Assembly (NCBI GenBank): GCA_903875445.1
Contig: CAIQWD010000072.1
Span: 124,001-188,000, forward strand
DNA length: 64,000 nt
Origin: an uncultured delta proteobacterium
GTDB lineage: Bacteria > Desulfobacterota > Desulfobulbia > Desulfobulbales > Desulfocapsaceae
Direction of reading: 5' to 3'
The translations under genes were made by a program, and so were the position numbers. Position 1 is the stretch's first letter. Every line of letters begins with the position of its first letter. Positions 10,000-19,984 of this stretch are shown one piece after another. Under the pieces are notes generated by a model. The model saw nothing but the letters and a program-made list of their open reading frames with translations, was not told the DNA's origin and searched no databases.

Positions 10000-11616
10000 T
10001 TACTGTCGCTCGGGCATAGCAAACAACTGATTCATGAAGACTTTTTCGAGAGTCTCATCGGTCGAAGGCGGATCACTCATGGCGCGAAGAAAGCCGGTCG
10101 CCAAGGCCTTGCCCAGTTGTACCCCCTCCTGATCAAAAGAATTTATATTCCAGGCAAAGCCCTGGAACGCAATCTTTGCTTCATACAGTGCCAGCAGGGC
10201 TCCCATTACCTTCGGCGTAAGTCTTTCTGCAAAAAGACAACACGATGGCCGATTGCCGGGAAATTTTTTATTGGGGTTGTCGGATGGCTGTCCCACCGCC
10301 ATTGCCACCATCTGGGCAAAAAGATTGGCGAGCAGCTTCTGTTGCGAGGTAGAGCCACCAACTGCAGCATCCATGCCGTACTGCGAGTGACGAAAACCGA
10401 TAAATTCCACCGGAACGATCTCGGTACCCTGGTGCAGAAGCTGATAAAAGGCATGTTGCCCGTTGGTCCCCGGTTCACCCCAGATTATCGGTCCGGTTTT
10501 GCTCCGCACATCAGCACCTGTCCGGTCTATAGATTTTCCGTTACTTTCCATATCACACTGCTGGAGATGCGCCGGAAAACGATGGAGTGCCTGACTATAT
10601 GGCAAAACCGCGAGGGTCGGGTGCCTAAGAAAATTGTGATTCCAGATTCCGAGCAATGCCAAGAGGAGAGGGATATTTTTGCGAATATCGGTCACTTCGG
10701 CTTCATGATCAACGATAGCGGCTCCCTGCAGGTATTCCATTACCCTGGAAAAGCCCATATAAAAACCGAGCATCACGGTCCCGACCATGGAGGTAGAACT
10801 GTATCTGCCACCAATATAGTCAAACATGTAAAAAGAGCGCAAATATCTCCCCGGGTTATCCATCGGGCTCTTTTCGCCGGTCACGGCGATGCAATGCTGT
10901 GCGGGGTTGAGCCCGGCCCTTTCAAGTGCCAGACGCGCATGTTGTTCATTGGTCAGGGTTTCAAGAGTCGTGCCGCTCTTTGAGACTATGTTGACAAGGG
11001 TAGTGGCGAGATTCACCTCAGCTAGAACCCTGGCTGCATCGTCGGGATCGACGTTGGCGATAAAGCGGACCTTCCGTCCTGGCAAACCGTAGGCCTTGAG
11101 GGCTTCAAAGATGGATCGCGGGCCGAGATCCGAGCCGCCAATCCCGATATGCACCATGGTGTCGAAGGGCTGCCCATGCTTGTTGACCAACTGGCCGGTT
11201 TCAAGGGCCGCCAGAAATGTTCTCAGTTTTTCGATCTCTCTGCGTGCCTCATTACTCGCCTGAAGTTCGGTCGGAGGGGTATGAAAAAGGTCCCGACTGG
11301 CGGTATGGAGGACTTGCCGATTCTCGGAGGCAAACCCCTCAATCTTGTTGAGTACCGCCCCGCGCCGCATCATCTTGAACTGCTCTACCAACCGCAATTC
11401 ATCTGCCAGTTCCTGCAAGCGCTCGAGCACTGAGTCATCTATTCTTTCCGCGCCATAATGCAGGTGCCAGAGTTCCGAGCGACACACATACCGAGCCAAT
11501 CGTCCATCCGTCTGCAGGGCCTGAACCCCAGTCAGATCATACGGGTTTTCGGCCAGTCTGACCAGCTCCGGGAACACTTTTGCATCGGCAAGTCCTTTGA
11601 ATGGATGAGCCATCAT
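10000..11616 (-). CDS. pgi: Glucose-6-phosphate isomerase
   Basis: Pgi interconverts glucose-6-phosphate and fructose-6-phosphate. Family marks are HIGIGGSDLGPRSIFEAL, the SKSGTTLETLTN phosphate-binding loop and the catalytic region GIWNHNFLRH. The second signature is seen at GEPGTNGQHAFYQLLHQG, containing the active-site His. The length of 538 residues is close to the E. coli enzyme. GGGAG stands 6 bases before the first of two ATG codons (11616 and 11613). It is the last gene of the dnaG-rpoD-dprA-rpe-pgi run, 15 bases after rpe, so the two sugar-phosphate enzymes are probably co-transcribed. Confidence 0.97.
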   Translation of the reverse strand: MMAHPFKGLADAKVFPELVRLAENPYDLTGVQALQTDGRLARYVCRSELWHLHYGAERIDDSVLERLQELADELRLVEQFKMMRRGAVLNKIEGFASENRQVLHTASRDLFHTPPTELQASNEARREIEKLRTFLAALETGQLVNKHGQPFDTMVHIGIGGSDLGPRSIFEALKAYGLPGRKVRFIANVDPDDAARVLAEVNLATTLVNIVSKSGTTLETLTNEQHARLALERAGLNPAQHCIAVTGEKSPMDNPGRYLRSFYMFDYIGGRYSSTSMVGTVMLGFYMGFSRVMEYLQGAAIVDHEAEVTDIRKNIPLLLALLGIWNHNFLRHPTLAVLPYSQALHRFPAHLQQCDMESNGKSIDRTGADVRSKTGPIIWGEPGTNGQHAFYQLLHQGTEIVPVEFIGFRHSQYGMDAAVGGSTSQQKLLANLFAQMVAMAVGQPSDNPNKKFPGNRPSCCLFAERLTPKVMGALLALYEAKIAFQGFAWNINSFDQEGVQLGKALATGFLRAMSDPPSTDETLEKVFMNQLFAMPERQ

Positions 11617-11631
11617 TCTATTCTCCCGTCT

Positions 11632-12318
11632 TTATCGGCAACCACGCGTCACACCGTCTTCTGCGAGTTTTTTCAGAGATTCAATGGTCTTTCGGTAATC
11701 TTCACTGCCATAGACCGCCGAACCTGCAACAAAGATATTTGCACCGGCGGCGGCGATCTCGGCAATCGTCTTGATACTTACTCCGCCATCCACTTCGATA
11801 TCTACCTGCAGCTTTCTCTCGGTTATGCGCTGTCGCAGGTGTTTGATCTTGGTAAGTGTCGAGGGAATGAACGATTGCCCGCCAAAGCCGGGATTGACCG
11901 ACATCAACATCACCAAATCGATTTCCTCAAGGATACAATCAAGGGTCGCAAGGGACGTTGCCGGGTTAAGGACCACCCCCGGTCTTTTGCCAAGCTCACG
12001 TATTCTTGATACGGTACGCTGCAGATGGCTGCAGGCTTCGACATGCACGGTAATCCAATCGGCACCGGCTGCGGCGAAGGCATCGACATACCGATCCGCA
12101 TCGCTGATCATCAAGTGAACGTCAAGCACCTTGCCGGTAACCGCGCGTGCGGCCTGCACAACCAGCGGGCCGATGGTAATATTGGGAACAAAATGCCCAT
12201 CCATAACATCGATATGGATAATATCGGCGCCTGCCTCGTCAACTGCTCGTATTTCCGCACCCAGTCGACTGAAATCGGCCGACAGTATCGACGGTGCTAT
12301 GTACATAACTTGCTTCAT
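11632..12318 (-). CDS. rpe: Ribulose-phosphate 3-epimerase
   Basis: Rpe interconverts ribulose-5-phosphate and xylulose-5-phosphate in the pentose phosphate pathway. The TIM-barrel marks are all present: APSILSADFSRLG, the metal-binding HIDVMDGHFVPN, LDVHLMI, SVNPGFGGQSFIP and DIEVDGG. The length is 228 residues. GAGGGAAGTA precedes the ATG at 12318. It lies 61 bases after dprA and 15 before pgi. Its product ribulose-5-phosphate is also the substrate of the KdsD encoded at 2229. Confidence 0.97.
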   Translation of the reverse strand: MKQVMYIAPSILSADFSRLGAEIRAVDEAGADIIHIDVMDGHFVPNITIGPLVVQAARAVTGKVLDVHLMISDADRYVDAFAAAGADWITVHVEACSHLQRTVSRIRELGKRPGVVLNPATSLATLDCILEEIDLVMLMSVNPGFGGQSFIPSTLTKIKHLRQRITERKLQVDIEVDGGVSIKTIAEIAAAGANIFVAGSAVYGSEDYRKTIESLKKLAEDGVTRGCR

Positions 12319-12379
12319 TACTTCCCTCGGTTTTTCCTCTTGTATTATGACACTTCCCTCTGCATAAAAAGCCGAGGCG

Positions 12380-13492
12380 TCACCCTATAGCTGTTATTTT
12401 ACGCACCCTGTCCCCCGGCAACATCTCTATCCACCCATCCAATTCCAGAAAAAGCAGCAATTCACTGACCCGCGCCGGGGAAAACCCGGTCTTGTCAATG
12501 AGTCTCTCGCGCATCTGGGGATAGGCATCAAGCTTAGCGAGCAATGCTCGTGCGTCCGGATCAAGACCGGAATTACTTTCTTGTTTGTTTCCGGCTTGTC
12601 CAGGGACAGCATGAGGAATAACCATATCTAATTCTTCAACAATATCTGCGGCACTTTGAACCAGTTTGGCCCCCTGTTTCAGCAGCCAGTGTGTTCCTTC
12701 ACTCTTGCAGGAATCGATATGACCGGGTACGGCAAAAACCTCCCGCCCGCAATCGAGCGCAATCTGCGCCGTAATGAGCGAGCCGGAGCGCTTTGCCGCT
12801 TCGACAACCACAACGCCTTTACTCAATCCGGCGATAATCCTGTTGCGTGCAGGAAAACGAAAACCTTCCGGACGGGTACCGAGAGAATACTCCGTCACTA
12901 AGGCACCGCACTCGATGATTTTTCGAAAAAGTGAGAGATTCTGCCGGGGATAGACAACATCAAGACCACAGCCTAGGACAGCGACGGTGCTGCCATCACC
13001 GGCGAGGGCACCGGCATGCGATTCGGCATCAATTCCGAGGGCCAGACCGGAAACAACCGTCAACCCCAAGGCAGTAAGTCTATTAGCCAGAGTATAAGCG
13101 ATTTTTCGCCCGTAGGTGGTAGCAGCCCGCGAACCGACAATGGCAACCGCAGGTCTACTCAAAAGTTCTTTACGACCAAGGACATAGAGCACCGGCGGAG
13201 GATCTGGAAGTTGCCGGAGTAAAGGAGGGTAAGAGGAATCCTCGAAGGACAGTGCACAGGCACAGGCTGCCGTCAGCCGATCAAGTTCCTGCTGCCCACC
13301 AATTGCAGTGTTCGCCCGGGAAAAAAGTCCGGACACCTGCTGCTCGCGAATTCCCTTTACCTGCAGGAGTTCTTTTCTTGATGCCCGGAGAACTGCGGTG
13401 GGGGAATGAAAATGATCTATCAGGCGCCAGAAGCTTGTAAGCCCCAGTCCAGGTACCAGGCTAAGACTTATCCAATCGAGGGTGGCTGCCAA
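12380..13492 (-). CDS. dprA: DNA-processing protein DprA/Smf
   Basis: DprA binds incoming single-stranded DNA and loads RecA during transformation; many non-competent bacteria also keep it. The extended Rossmann fold shows VAIVGSRAATTYGRK, VVSGLALGIDAESHAGAL, VLGCGLDVVYP and ARNRIIAGLS. An N-terminal SAM/HhH-like region and a C-terminal winged helix (residues about 310-370) flank it. The start is a TTG at 13492, reached because no ATG lies near; its ribosome-binding site is weak. It follows rpoD by 78 bases. A comF homologue (43924) is also in the window, but no competence pilus genes are seen. Confidence 0.93.
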   Translation of the reverse strand: MAATLDWISLSLVPGLGLTSFWRLIDHFHSPTAVLRASRKELLQVKGIREQQVSGLFSRANTAIGGQQELDRLTAACACALSFEDSSYPPLLRQLPDPPPVLYVLGRKELLSRPAVAIVGSRAATTYGRKIAYTLANRLTALGLTVVSGLALGIDAESHAGALAGDGSTVAVLGCGLDVVYPRQNLSLFRKIIECGALVTEYSLGTRPEGFRFPARNRIIAGLSKGVVVVEAAKRSGSLITAQIALDCGREVFAVPGHIDSCKSEGTHWLLKQGAKLVQSAADIVEELDMVIPHAVPGQAGNKQESNSGLDPDARALLAKLDAYPQMRERLIDKTGFSPARVSELLLFLELDGWIEMLPGDRVRKITAIG

Positions 13493-13570
13493 TTTCCGCC
13501 TGCCTTTTTCTCCGAACCAATCGACTGCAGGAGCCGCCTCCGGTCCAATGTATACTTGAATAGAAGATTA

Positions 13571-15244
13571 TCAATCGGTCATAAACACTTTCAATTCTTC
13601 AACCCGAGAAGGATGCTTCAGTTTCATTATCGCCTGCGCCTCAATCTGGCGAATACGCTCTCTGGTGACTGCAAAGCACTTGCCAACTTCCTCAAGAGTA
13701 TGATCACAATCGACATCTATCCCGTACCGCAACCGCAAAACATTGGCTTCGCGCGGAGAAAGCGAGGACATTACCTGGCTCAAACACTGCCTGAGACTTG
13801 CGACCATCGACACTTGGTCCGGCCCGGGTTTTTCTTTATCCTCAATGAAATCGCCAAGAAATGTTTCACCGTCATCACCCACCGGGGTGTCGAGCGAGAT
13901 CGCATCTTTGGCAATCTTCAGTGCCGATTTGACCTTGCCCACTTCGGTACCCAGCTGTTTGGCCATCTCCTCGGGCGTCGGCTCTCGATGCTCTTCGAGG
14001 AGAAAATCCTTGGACACCCTGAGCAGTCTATTAATTGTCTCGATCATATGCACGGGCAGGCGGATCGTTCGCCCCTGATCGGCAATGCCGCGGGTGATCG
14101 CCTGCCTGATCCACCAGGTGGCATAGGTGCTGAATTTGTAACCGCGGTGATAGTCAAACTTTTCCACCGCCTTCATCAACCCGATATTGCCTTCCTGGAT
14201 AAGGTCGGAGAACTGCAGACCGCGATTAACGAATTTCTTGGAAACAGAGATCACCAGCCGCAGATTCGCTCGAACCAAACCTTCTTTTGCCTGTTTATAG
14301 ATATCCCAACCGGCATCAATCTCCTGGAGAGCTTGTTGCAACTGCAGGTGATCGATGCCCGACTCTTCAAGTATCTGACGATTGACCTGCCGCGAAATGG
14401 CCTCGGGCAAAGCGGCGTGACTGGCTGCAGGCAGCTTACTGCTATGCTGATGTATCAACTCGACAAGAACTTTCCGGAAGCGCTTCGACAATTCCTCAAG
14501 CCCGTCCGCCATCGCTTTGATGCATTCGACACAGATGAATTTTTCGGCAAACACCCCGGCGATCTCTTCGCCTGTCTGCAGAATTTCCTGAAAAAGTATG
14601 GCGGCTTCGGCGGTATTTTCCGGCAACTGCAGATATATCGCCAGCAAGCCCTCTCTCTTTTTATTTAAGGCGACCGCTTGCTCGACGCAGGTTAAAAAAT
14701 CACGACTCTCCTTTTTTACCGTACCGGGCTTATTGTCGAGAATCCCGCCAAGAATCTGGCAGATCCTGTCACTATTGGTGTCAAGACCTCGAACCACCTC
14801 ACGCAAGGCGGGTATCGCCAGCGGCGCCTTGAGGACGGCATTCTGAACCCTTTGTTTACCGGCCTCCATCATCTTGGCAAGCTTCAATTCCTCTTCGTGA
14901 TTGAGAAGGGTCAGCGTCCCCATTTCCCGAAGATAGATATTCATCGGATCTATAGAACCCTTTGACTTGGTGACTTTGTCCTGTTCCTCGGAATATCTCG
15001 CCGCCCTCCGCCGATCACGCTTGCGCCGGTCACTCAGAGAAGTGCTCCGACGGTCTTGCGCCTGGGTGGCCCTCTTTTCTTGCGGAAAATCAGACCCTTC
15101 CGTTGGAACAACCATTTCTTCAGCAAGATCTTCGGTGAAATCATCAGTTAAAGCATAGGATGATGAGTCGTCCTGCAAATCATATTCCCTCATGACCTCA
15201 TCGGCCTCCCTGACTATATCGTCTTCATTTCCTGCCAACGCCAT
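13571..15244 (-). CDS. rpoD: RNA polymerase primary sigma factor (RpoD)
   Basis: This is the housekeeping sigma-70. Region 1.2 begins at [16 protein letters not shown]. Regions 2.1-2.4 carry [37 protein letters not shown] and [15 protein letters not shown]. Region 3 follows with RTIRLPVHM, and region 4 ends in [20 protein letters not shown]. The acidic and Arg-rich N-terminus is shorter than in E. coli, giving 557 residues. AAAGGAG precedes the ATG by 6 bases. It lies downstream of dnaG in the widely conserved dnaG-rpoD macromolecular synthesis arrangement. Confidence 0.97.
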   Translation of the reverse strand: MALAGNEDDIVREADEVMREYDLQDDSSSYALTDDFTEDLAEEMVVPTEGSDFPQEKRATQAQDRRSTSLSDRRKRDRRRAARYSEEQDKVTKSKGSIDPMNIYLREMGTLTLLNHEEELKLAKMMEAGKQRVQNAVLKAPLAIPALREVVRGLDTNSDRICQILGGILDNKPGTVKKESRDFLTCVEQAVALNKKREGLLAIYLQLPENTAEAAILFQEILQTGEEIAGVFAEKFICVECIKAMADGLEELSKRFRKVLVELIHQHSSKLPAASHAALPEAISRQVNRQILEESGIDHLQLQQALQEIDAGWDIYKQAKEGLVRANLRLVISVSKKFVNRGLQFSDLIQEGNIGLMKAVEKFDYHRGYKFSTYATWWIRQAITRGIADQGRTIRLPVHMIETINRLLRVSKDFLLEEHREPTPEEMAKQLGTEVGKVKSALKIAKDAISLDTPVGDDGETFLGDFIEDKEKPGPDQVSMVASLRQCLSQVMSSLSPREANVLRLRYGIDVDCDHTLEEVGKCFAVTRERIRQIEAQAIMKLKHPSRVEELKVFMTD

Positions 15245-15369
15245 GCAACTCTCCTTTAAGCAAACCGCGGAAAACCATTATGCCCATGTTTCCAATCAGT
15301 CCTACCTCGCACATCCGAAAAACCAGTTGACCGGCGACAATCCACTATCAATTCGATATTTACTCCCTC

Positions 15370-15398
15370 CAATCAAACGAAACAGGTGGAAATGTCAA
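15370..15398 (-). promoter_or_regulatory. Possible promoter between dnaG and rpoD
   Basis: The minus strand carries a perfect TTGACA (15393-15398) with a weak TGATTG 17 bases on. It lies in the 287-base gap between the dnaG stop and rpoD start and could give rpoD its own promoter. The rest of the gap shows no gene. The -10 is poor, so this is tentative. Confidence 0.35.
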
Positions 15399-15531
15399 GA
15401 ATTTTCCTTGCAATGTTGAAAGTAATTAGATTACTCAAAGCATTTATCGAAAAAATTGACCCGCAAATAACAGCAGTTGGCAATTGCAAACCTCAGGACG
15501 CTTTCACACTCTCGGGTCTTTAAACGCCTGT

Positions 15532-17343
15532 TCACAGGATTTGACCATGCAACTTGCTGGTAATTTCGATCTTCTCAACCAGCAGTTTTTGCACAAGGTG
15601 GTGGTCGCCTGCTTTTTCGGCCAGCTGGATGCGTTGCATTACATCTGCGGACTGTTCTTTCAATTGAAACTTGCGCAGATAGAGAAGAAACTCGGTAAGT
15701 TCATCGCCGATGATGTTTTCATCGCCCTCCGATAAGTGCATCGGGGCGCGGACAAAAAGATCGGCAACCAGGCTTCGCTCAGCACCTTCCGGCAATACAG
15801 TCAATAATTCTTCGGGCTCCGCCTGGGGATTTGCGGCAAGCAGTCTTTCCAATTCTAAAAACAGTATTTCTCCAATTCCCCCAGCGAGACAGTTCCTGAG
15901 ACCATTCTCGGCCAGTCGGGAAAAATATTGTGGATGAAGAATCATGAATTCCACAAGTTGCCGCTGCGCCATAGCTAGCGGTGCCCCCTTTTCCGACCTG
16001 ATCGTTTTTACAGGTTGGTCTTGCGGTCTGGCAGGCGATACGGATGCACGTTCAAGACCGGCATCAAGTTGTCCCGCCGCCAACCCAAGTTTCTCGGCGA
16101 AGTGGGAGACAAAGAGCGAACGCTGTAAGGGTGAAACCGCAGCAGCGATCAAGGGTTTCAGCTCTTCCAAAATTTTACCCTTACCATCAAGGGTGAGTCC
16201 GTGCTGATCTATCATCTGCGCAAGGGCAAATTCAGGTAAGGCTACTGCTTGATCAAATAGGACATTCAGTTCCGCCAAGCCCTTCTCCCGGACAAAGGTG
16301 TCCGGGTCATGTCCCACCGGGAGAAAGGCTACTCGGCCGGGTATCTGTTCGGCGAGAAACAGCGGCACAGCGCGCACAGCCGCCTTTCTTCCCGCCTCAT
16401 CCCCATCAAATAAAAGCGTCACCTTCTCAGCAAACCGTTTCAGCAGCCGGAGTTGCTCGCGGGTCAGGGCAGTCCCGAGGGGCGCCGCCACATTATGGCA
16501 ACCATGGGCAACCAGAGAAATGAGATCAAAATTACCCTCGACCAGCACTGCATGATTTTGTCGCCTGATAAATTCTTTTTGTTGAAACAGCCCGAGCAAC
16601 AACTTTCCCTTGTTAAACACCAGGCTTTCCGGAGAATTGAGATATTTAGGCTGGCCCTCGCCGACAATCCTTCCACCGAAACCGCAGATTCGACCGCTGA
16701 TATCCGAGATCGGGAAGAGTATCCGGTCGCGGAACCGGTCATAACTGCCACCTTGCTCCTTTTCCACCAAGAGCCCTGCTTCAACGGCGGTTTTCACCTC
16801 TTCCCTGCCGAGTTGGCTGCCAAGAAAATTCCAGCCGGCCCCTTCCACCGCCGGCGCGTAGCCGATACGAAACCGGGTCACGAGTTCGACACCGACGCCC
16901 CTTTTGTGTAAATAGTCCCTAGCTGTCCGGGCAGCCGGCGCATCCTGCAAATAGCGACTGAAAATCGTCGCGCATTTCTCGTTGACGGCAAAGAGCAGTT
17001 GGCTTTTTTGCGCCCGCAGCTCCTCTTCTTTTGACTGACGGCGCTCCGGCAGTTCTATCTGATATCTTTTGGCCAGTTCCTTTAAGGCGCTTTGGAAATC
17101 AAGATTGTGATATTTCATTATAAAACTAAAAACATCACCCGACTCCCCGCAGCCAAAACAATGGTAAAACTGCTGACCCGCATGCACCGAAAAGGAAGGG
17201 GTTTTTTCGCCGTGAAACGGACACCGCCCGAGAAAGCGTACGCCGCTTCGCTTCAGCTCTATACACTCGCCGATAATCTGCACTATATCGGCCCGCTCTT
17301 TAATAACAGCGGCAATATCATCCCGTGATTCGTTAACAGCCAT
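15532..17343 (-). CDS. dnaG: DNA primase
   Basis: DnaG lays RNA primers at the replication fork. The N-terminal zinc-binding domain shows CPFHGEKTPSFSV and FYHCFGCGESGD (Cys-His-Cys-Cys). The core follows with SDISGRICGFGGR. The TOPRIM catalytic acids are in VLVEGNFDLI and LLFDGDEAGRKA. The C-terminal third should be the helicase-binding domain. The ATG at 17343 is preferred to one at 17355 because GGATGGGAC lies just before it, giving 603 residues. The gene heads the dnaG-rpoD-dprA-rpe-pgi run and diverges from the unknown gene at 17469. Confidence 0.96.
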   Translation of the reverse strand: MAVNESRDDIAAVIKERADIVQIIGECIELKRSGVRFLGRCPFHGEKTPSFSVHAGQQFYHCFGCGESGDVFSFIMKYHNLDFQSALKELAKRYQIELPERRQSKEEELRAQKSQLLFAVNEKCATIFSRYLQDAPAARTARDYLHKRGVGVELVTRFRIGYAPAVEGAGWNFLGSQLGREEVKTAVEAGLLVEKEQGGSYDRFRDRILFPISDISGRICGFGGRIVGEGQPKYLNSPESLVFNKGKLLLGLFQQKEFIRRQNHAVLVEGNFDLISLVAHGCHNVAAPLGTALTREQLRLLKRFAEKVTLLFDGDEAGRKAAVRAVPLFLAEQIPGRVAFLPVGHDPDTFVREKGLAELNVLFDQAVALPEFALAQMIDQHGLTLDGKGKILEELKPLIAAAVSPLQRSLFVSHFAEKLGLAAGQLDAGLERASVSPARPQDQPVKTIRSEKGAPLAMAQRQLVEFMILHPQYFSRLAENGLRNCLAGGIGEILFLELERLLAANPQAEPEELLTVLPEGAERSLVADLFVRAPMHLSEGDENIIGDELTEFLLYLRKFQLKEQSADVMQRIQLAEKAGDHHLVQKLLVEKIEITSKLHGQIL

Positions 17344-17468
17344 TGTCCCATCCATGTAAAAGTACGGTGCATCTTCTTGGCATCCATACTATACTACCCT
17401 TACCCAGGAGATGCCATCGTTTGACCGGCGATTTCCCTTCTCCTCCACCTCACCGCTCGGTTTTCGGC

Positions 17469-18194
17469 ATGGAAGATTTCGCAAACGCCATCGCTTACGA
17501 AGTAAAGCAGGAAATTGCCGACCGTTATTTCGGCTTTCGTACCCGGCTTGAAAAGCAGTCGAAAGAATATTTGGCAAAGATGCAGGAAACCAGCAAAGAA
17601 TTTAGCATGGAAATCCAACTCGATCTGTGCCGTATGCAGTTCCTTCTACACGAACCACGCCTTTTCCGCTTATTCCTTCATCTTATCGACCTGCCCTTGG
17701 AGGAAGCCATAAATTTATGCAGTCGACAAGCACCTTCCAAGGTGCAAGAGCTTTTTAAAGCGCTGCGAGGTGAAGGATTCACCCGCTGGCGAAGATTTCG
17801 CGGGTTAGCGATACTCGTCTACCGTTCCTTAGCAGAAAAAATTGCGACATACCGCGACACATATCTCCTACTCCAGGAAGAACACGCCGAGATCTGCCAG
17901 GAAATTGAAAAATTTCAGCGGCACAACGACCTTGCCGATATCCTCTGCTTTCTCCGCAATCTCGATTCCCCCGATTGTGAACGATTGAAATTTCTTCATT
18001 CCAATTCCGCTCTTCAACCCGACAAGACTCTCGAACAGGACCTGCGTATCGCTCCCCCCGCGCCTATCACCGAGACCATGATCTTGCTCAGCCCCCTGCC
18101 GCCGCTCAAACAAATCAAGGAACAATTCACAGAACTCCTCAAACAGGCTTATGCCCGACATGATGGCAAAAACCCATCAAGTCTTCCTTTCTGA
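17469..18194 (+). CDS. Conserved-looking hypothetical helical protein
   Basis: I do not recognise this family. From the ATG at 17469 (MEDFANAIAYEVKQEIADRY) the product has 241 residues. It is almost wholly alpha-helical by composition, rich in Leu, Glu, Arg and Gln, with no signal peptide or membrane segment. The frame is open upstream, so an earlier start is possible; no ribosome-binding site clearly decides it. It lies between the divergent dnaG and a GGDEF-type gene on the same strand, 116 bases ahead of the latter, so they may or may not share a transcript. The protein is probably cytoplasmic; no function is proposed. Confidence 0.7.
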   Translation: MEDFANAIAYEVKQEIADRYFGFRTRLEKQSKEYLAKMQETSKEFSMEIQLDLCRMQFLLHEPRLFRLFLHLIDLPLEEAINLCSRQAPSKVQELFKALRGEGFTRWRRFRGLAILVYRSLAEKIATYRDTYLLLQEEHAEICQEIEKFQRHNDLADILCFLRNLDSPDCERLKFLHSNSALQPDKTLEQDLRIAPPAPITETMILLSPLPPLKQIKEQFTELLKQAYARHDGKNPSSLPF

Positions 18195-18310
18195 TAAAAT
18201 CACCCTTTTCCGAGCTTGATTTAGAGATATGATGAAGGGAGGTTAAAAATTTGCTTTTTATTCATCAAAAAATATATACTTAAAGGACATGATCGATCAC
18301 TACGCCGGAA

Positions 18311-19984
18311 ATGACGACATTTTTGTTGTCGCCGGCAACTGAATCAAGCACCCTTTGCACTATGACCGACAACAGGTATTTAACAGCCTCGGATCTCGGC
18401 ACGGACCAGCGCCTCAAGGCGCTGGTCCAGCCGCTTTGTGCGTCGGTTCTTTGCCTTTCTCCAGGCATTGTTCCTTCCTCCGAGGAATTGCGCAAGGCCA
18501 CGCTCATCCTCGTTACGCACCCTGCCGCTCCAATTCAGCCGCTCCTGGAACATTCTGCCTTGCCGCCTTCCACCCCGATTCTCTTTCTCGGTTCCGAGGT
18601 CACCGTGCCCCCTCTTTTTCAGCAGTATCGCGACAAGTTGTTGCTTGATTATATGGTGCTCCCTGTACCTCTTGACGTTTTCCGGCACAGAATAATTTTT
18701 CTCACTCGCATCCAGAAAATGAGTGCTGAACATCATACCAATTCCACTACTCTCAGTCGGCAACTTGATATCCTTTCGACCCGGGATGGACTGACAGGGC
18801 TTTATAATCGGCGTCATCTTACCACGAGTCTCATGGAGATTATGGAGAGCGCCCCAATTAACGGTGAAGAGCTTTCTCTCCTGCTTCTTAATATCGACTT
18901 TTTCAATACCGTCAATAAGACTTCCGGCCTGAAATACGGGGACTTCATCCTCAACGAAATGGCGGCAAGACTGACCACAACCTCGCGGAAAAACGATAGC
19001 TGCTATCGCTTTTCCGGTGAAGATTTTGTCGTTCTCATGCCGGGTACGGGTCTCGATGAAGCCAAAAAAATTGCCGAGAAAATCCGTAAGGCCTGTTCCG
19101 AAAAACCCTTTACCCACGGCCGGATAAGCCAAAACATAACCGTCTCCATGGGTCTTGCTTCCTTGCAGGTTCATAATCCGACAAGCCATGACGATTTCAT
19201 TCATATGGCGGAAACCGCCCTTTTTATGGCCAAGGCCGGGGGACGCAACAGACTGCAGATTTTCAATCCGCTCAGCGGCCCGGGTCAGCTCACCCCCAGA
19301 AAATCGATGGCCTTTCTCAAGGATTCGTTGCAGCACATCATGGAAAGGACGAGAAATGCGGCAATCGCCTCCGTTCAACTGCTCGCCAAAAATGTCGCCG
19401 GGTCCGACCATCAGACCCATGCCGCCACCGTCTCCCATTATCTTACCCTCCTTGGTCAACAACTCGGCCTAGAAGGACAACATATCGAAATCTTCCATAA
19501 TGCGATTACTCTTTGCAATAGTTTCCGCTCTCTGCTCCACAGTGACCTTATCAACAAACCCGAACAGTTGTCTTCCAAAGAGCGAAAAATCATTGACGAC
19601 TTGCCATTCAAACTGACTGAGATTACCAATATGTTCGATTACTTTTCCAATGAGCGTGAGATCTTACTTTGCCAGGGGGAGCGCTATGACGGCACCGGCC
19701 ATCCACGCGGTCTGAGGGGTGACGAAATCCCTCTTGGCGCAAGAATATTCACAATCGTTGATGCCGTTGCAGCGATGAACGCCGAACGTCCCTATCGTCG
19801 AAAACTGACTGCCGAGGAGATTATTCTTGAATTGAACAAGGAGGCCGGCAAGCAGTTTGATCCATCTTTGGTTGCACAGGTTTTCACGGTTATTGAAAAA
19901 AATCATCTTCTCAACCTCGACCACACTCTCCTTGAACAAGCCCGTCAGGATCTCTTCAATACTTTTCCAGAGCTTAATCCATGA
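18311..19984 (+). CDS. Degenerate receiver-like / GGDEF / HD-GYP protein
   Basis: Three regions can be read. Residues about 1-145 resemble a receiver fold without its phosphorylatable Asp. Residues about 155-320 are a GGDEF domain whose signature reads SGEDF and whose first metal site reads NIDFF instead of DxD. Residues about 365-545 are an HD-GYP domain that keeps GERYDGTGHPRGLRGDEIP but has lost the HDIGK metal motif (NAITLCNSF occupies that place). Cyclic-di-GMP synthesis is therefore doubtful and hydrolysis unlikely; a binding or scaffold role is more plausible. The start is uncertain (ATG at 18311 or 18362). The stop overlaps the next gene's start as ATGA. Confidence 0.85.
   Translation: MTTFLLSPATESSTLCTMTDNRYLTASDLGTDQRLKALVQPLCASVLCLSPGIVPSSEELRKATLILVTHPAAPIQPLLEHSALPPSTPILFLGSEVTVPPLFQQYRDKLLLDYMVLPVPLDVFRHRIIFLTRIQKMSAEHHTNSTTLSRQLDILSTRDGLTGLYNRRHLTTSLMEIMESAPINGEELSLLLLNIDFFNTVNKTSGLKYGDFILNEMAARLTTTSRKNDSCYRFSGEDFVVLMPGTGLDEAKKIAEKIRKACSEKPFTHGRISQNITVSMGLASLQVHNPTSHDDFIHMAETALFMAKAGGRNRLQIFNPLSGPGQLTPRKSMAFLKDSLQHIMERTRNAAIASVQLLAKNVAGSDHQTHAATVSHYLTLLGQQLGLEGQHIEIFHNAITLCNSFRSLLHSDLINKPEQLSSKERKIIDDLPFKLTEITNMFDYFSNEREILLCQGERYDGTGHPRGLRGDEIPLGARIFTIVDAVAAMNAERPYRRKLTAEEIILELNKEAGKQFDPSLVAQVFTVIEKNHLLNLDHTLLEQARQDLFNTFPELNP

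Noticed and set aside
13406-14668. A 420-codon plus-strand frame opposite dprA/rpoD
   Set aside because: It is antisense to the conserved sigma factor and has no recognisable motif or ribosome-binding site.
18289-18342. A 17-codon frame (MIDHYAGNDDIFVVAGN) just before the GGDEF-like gene
   Set aside because: AAAGGA is only one base from its ATG, too close to work well. It could be a frameshifted true N-terminus, but nothing decides this.
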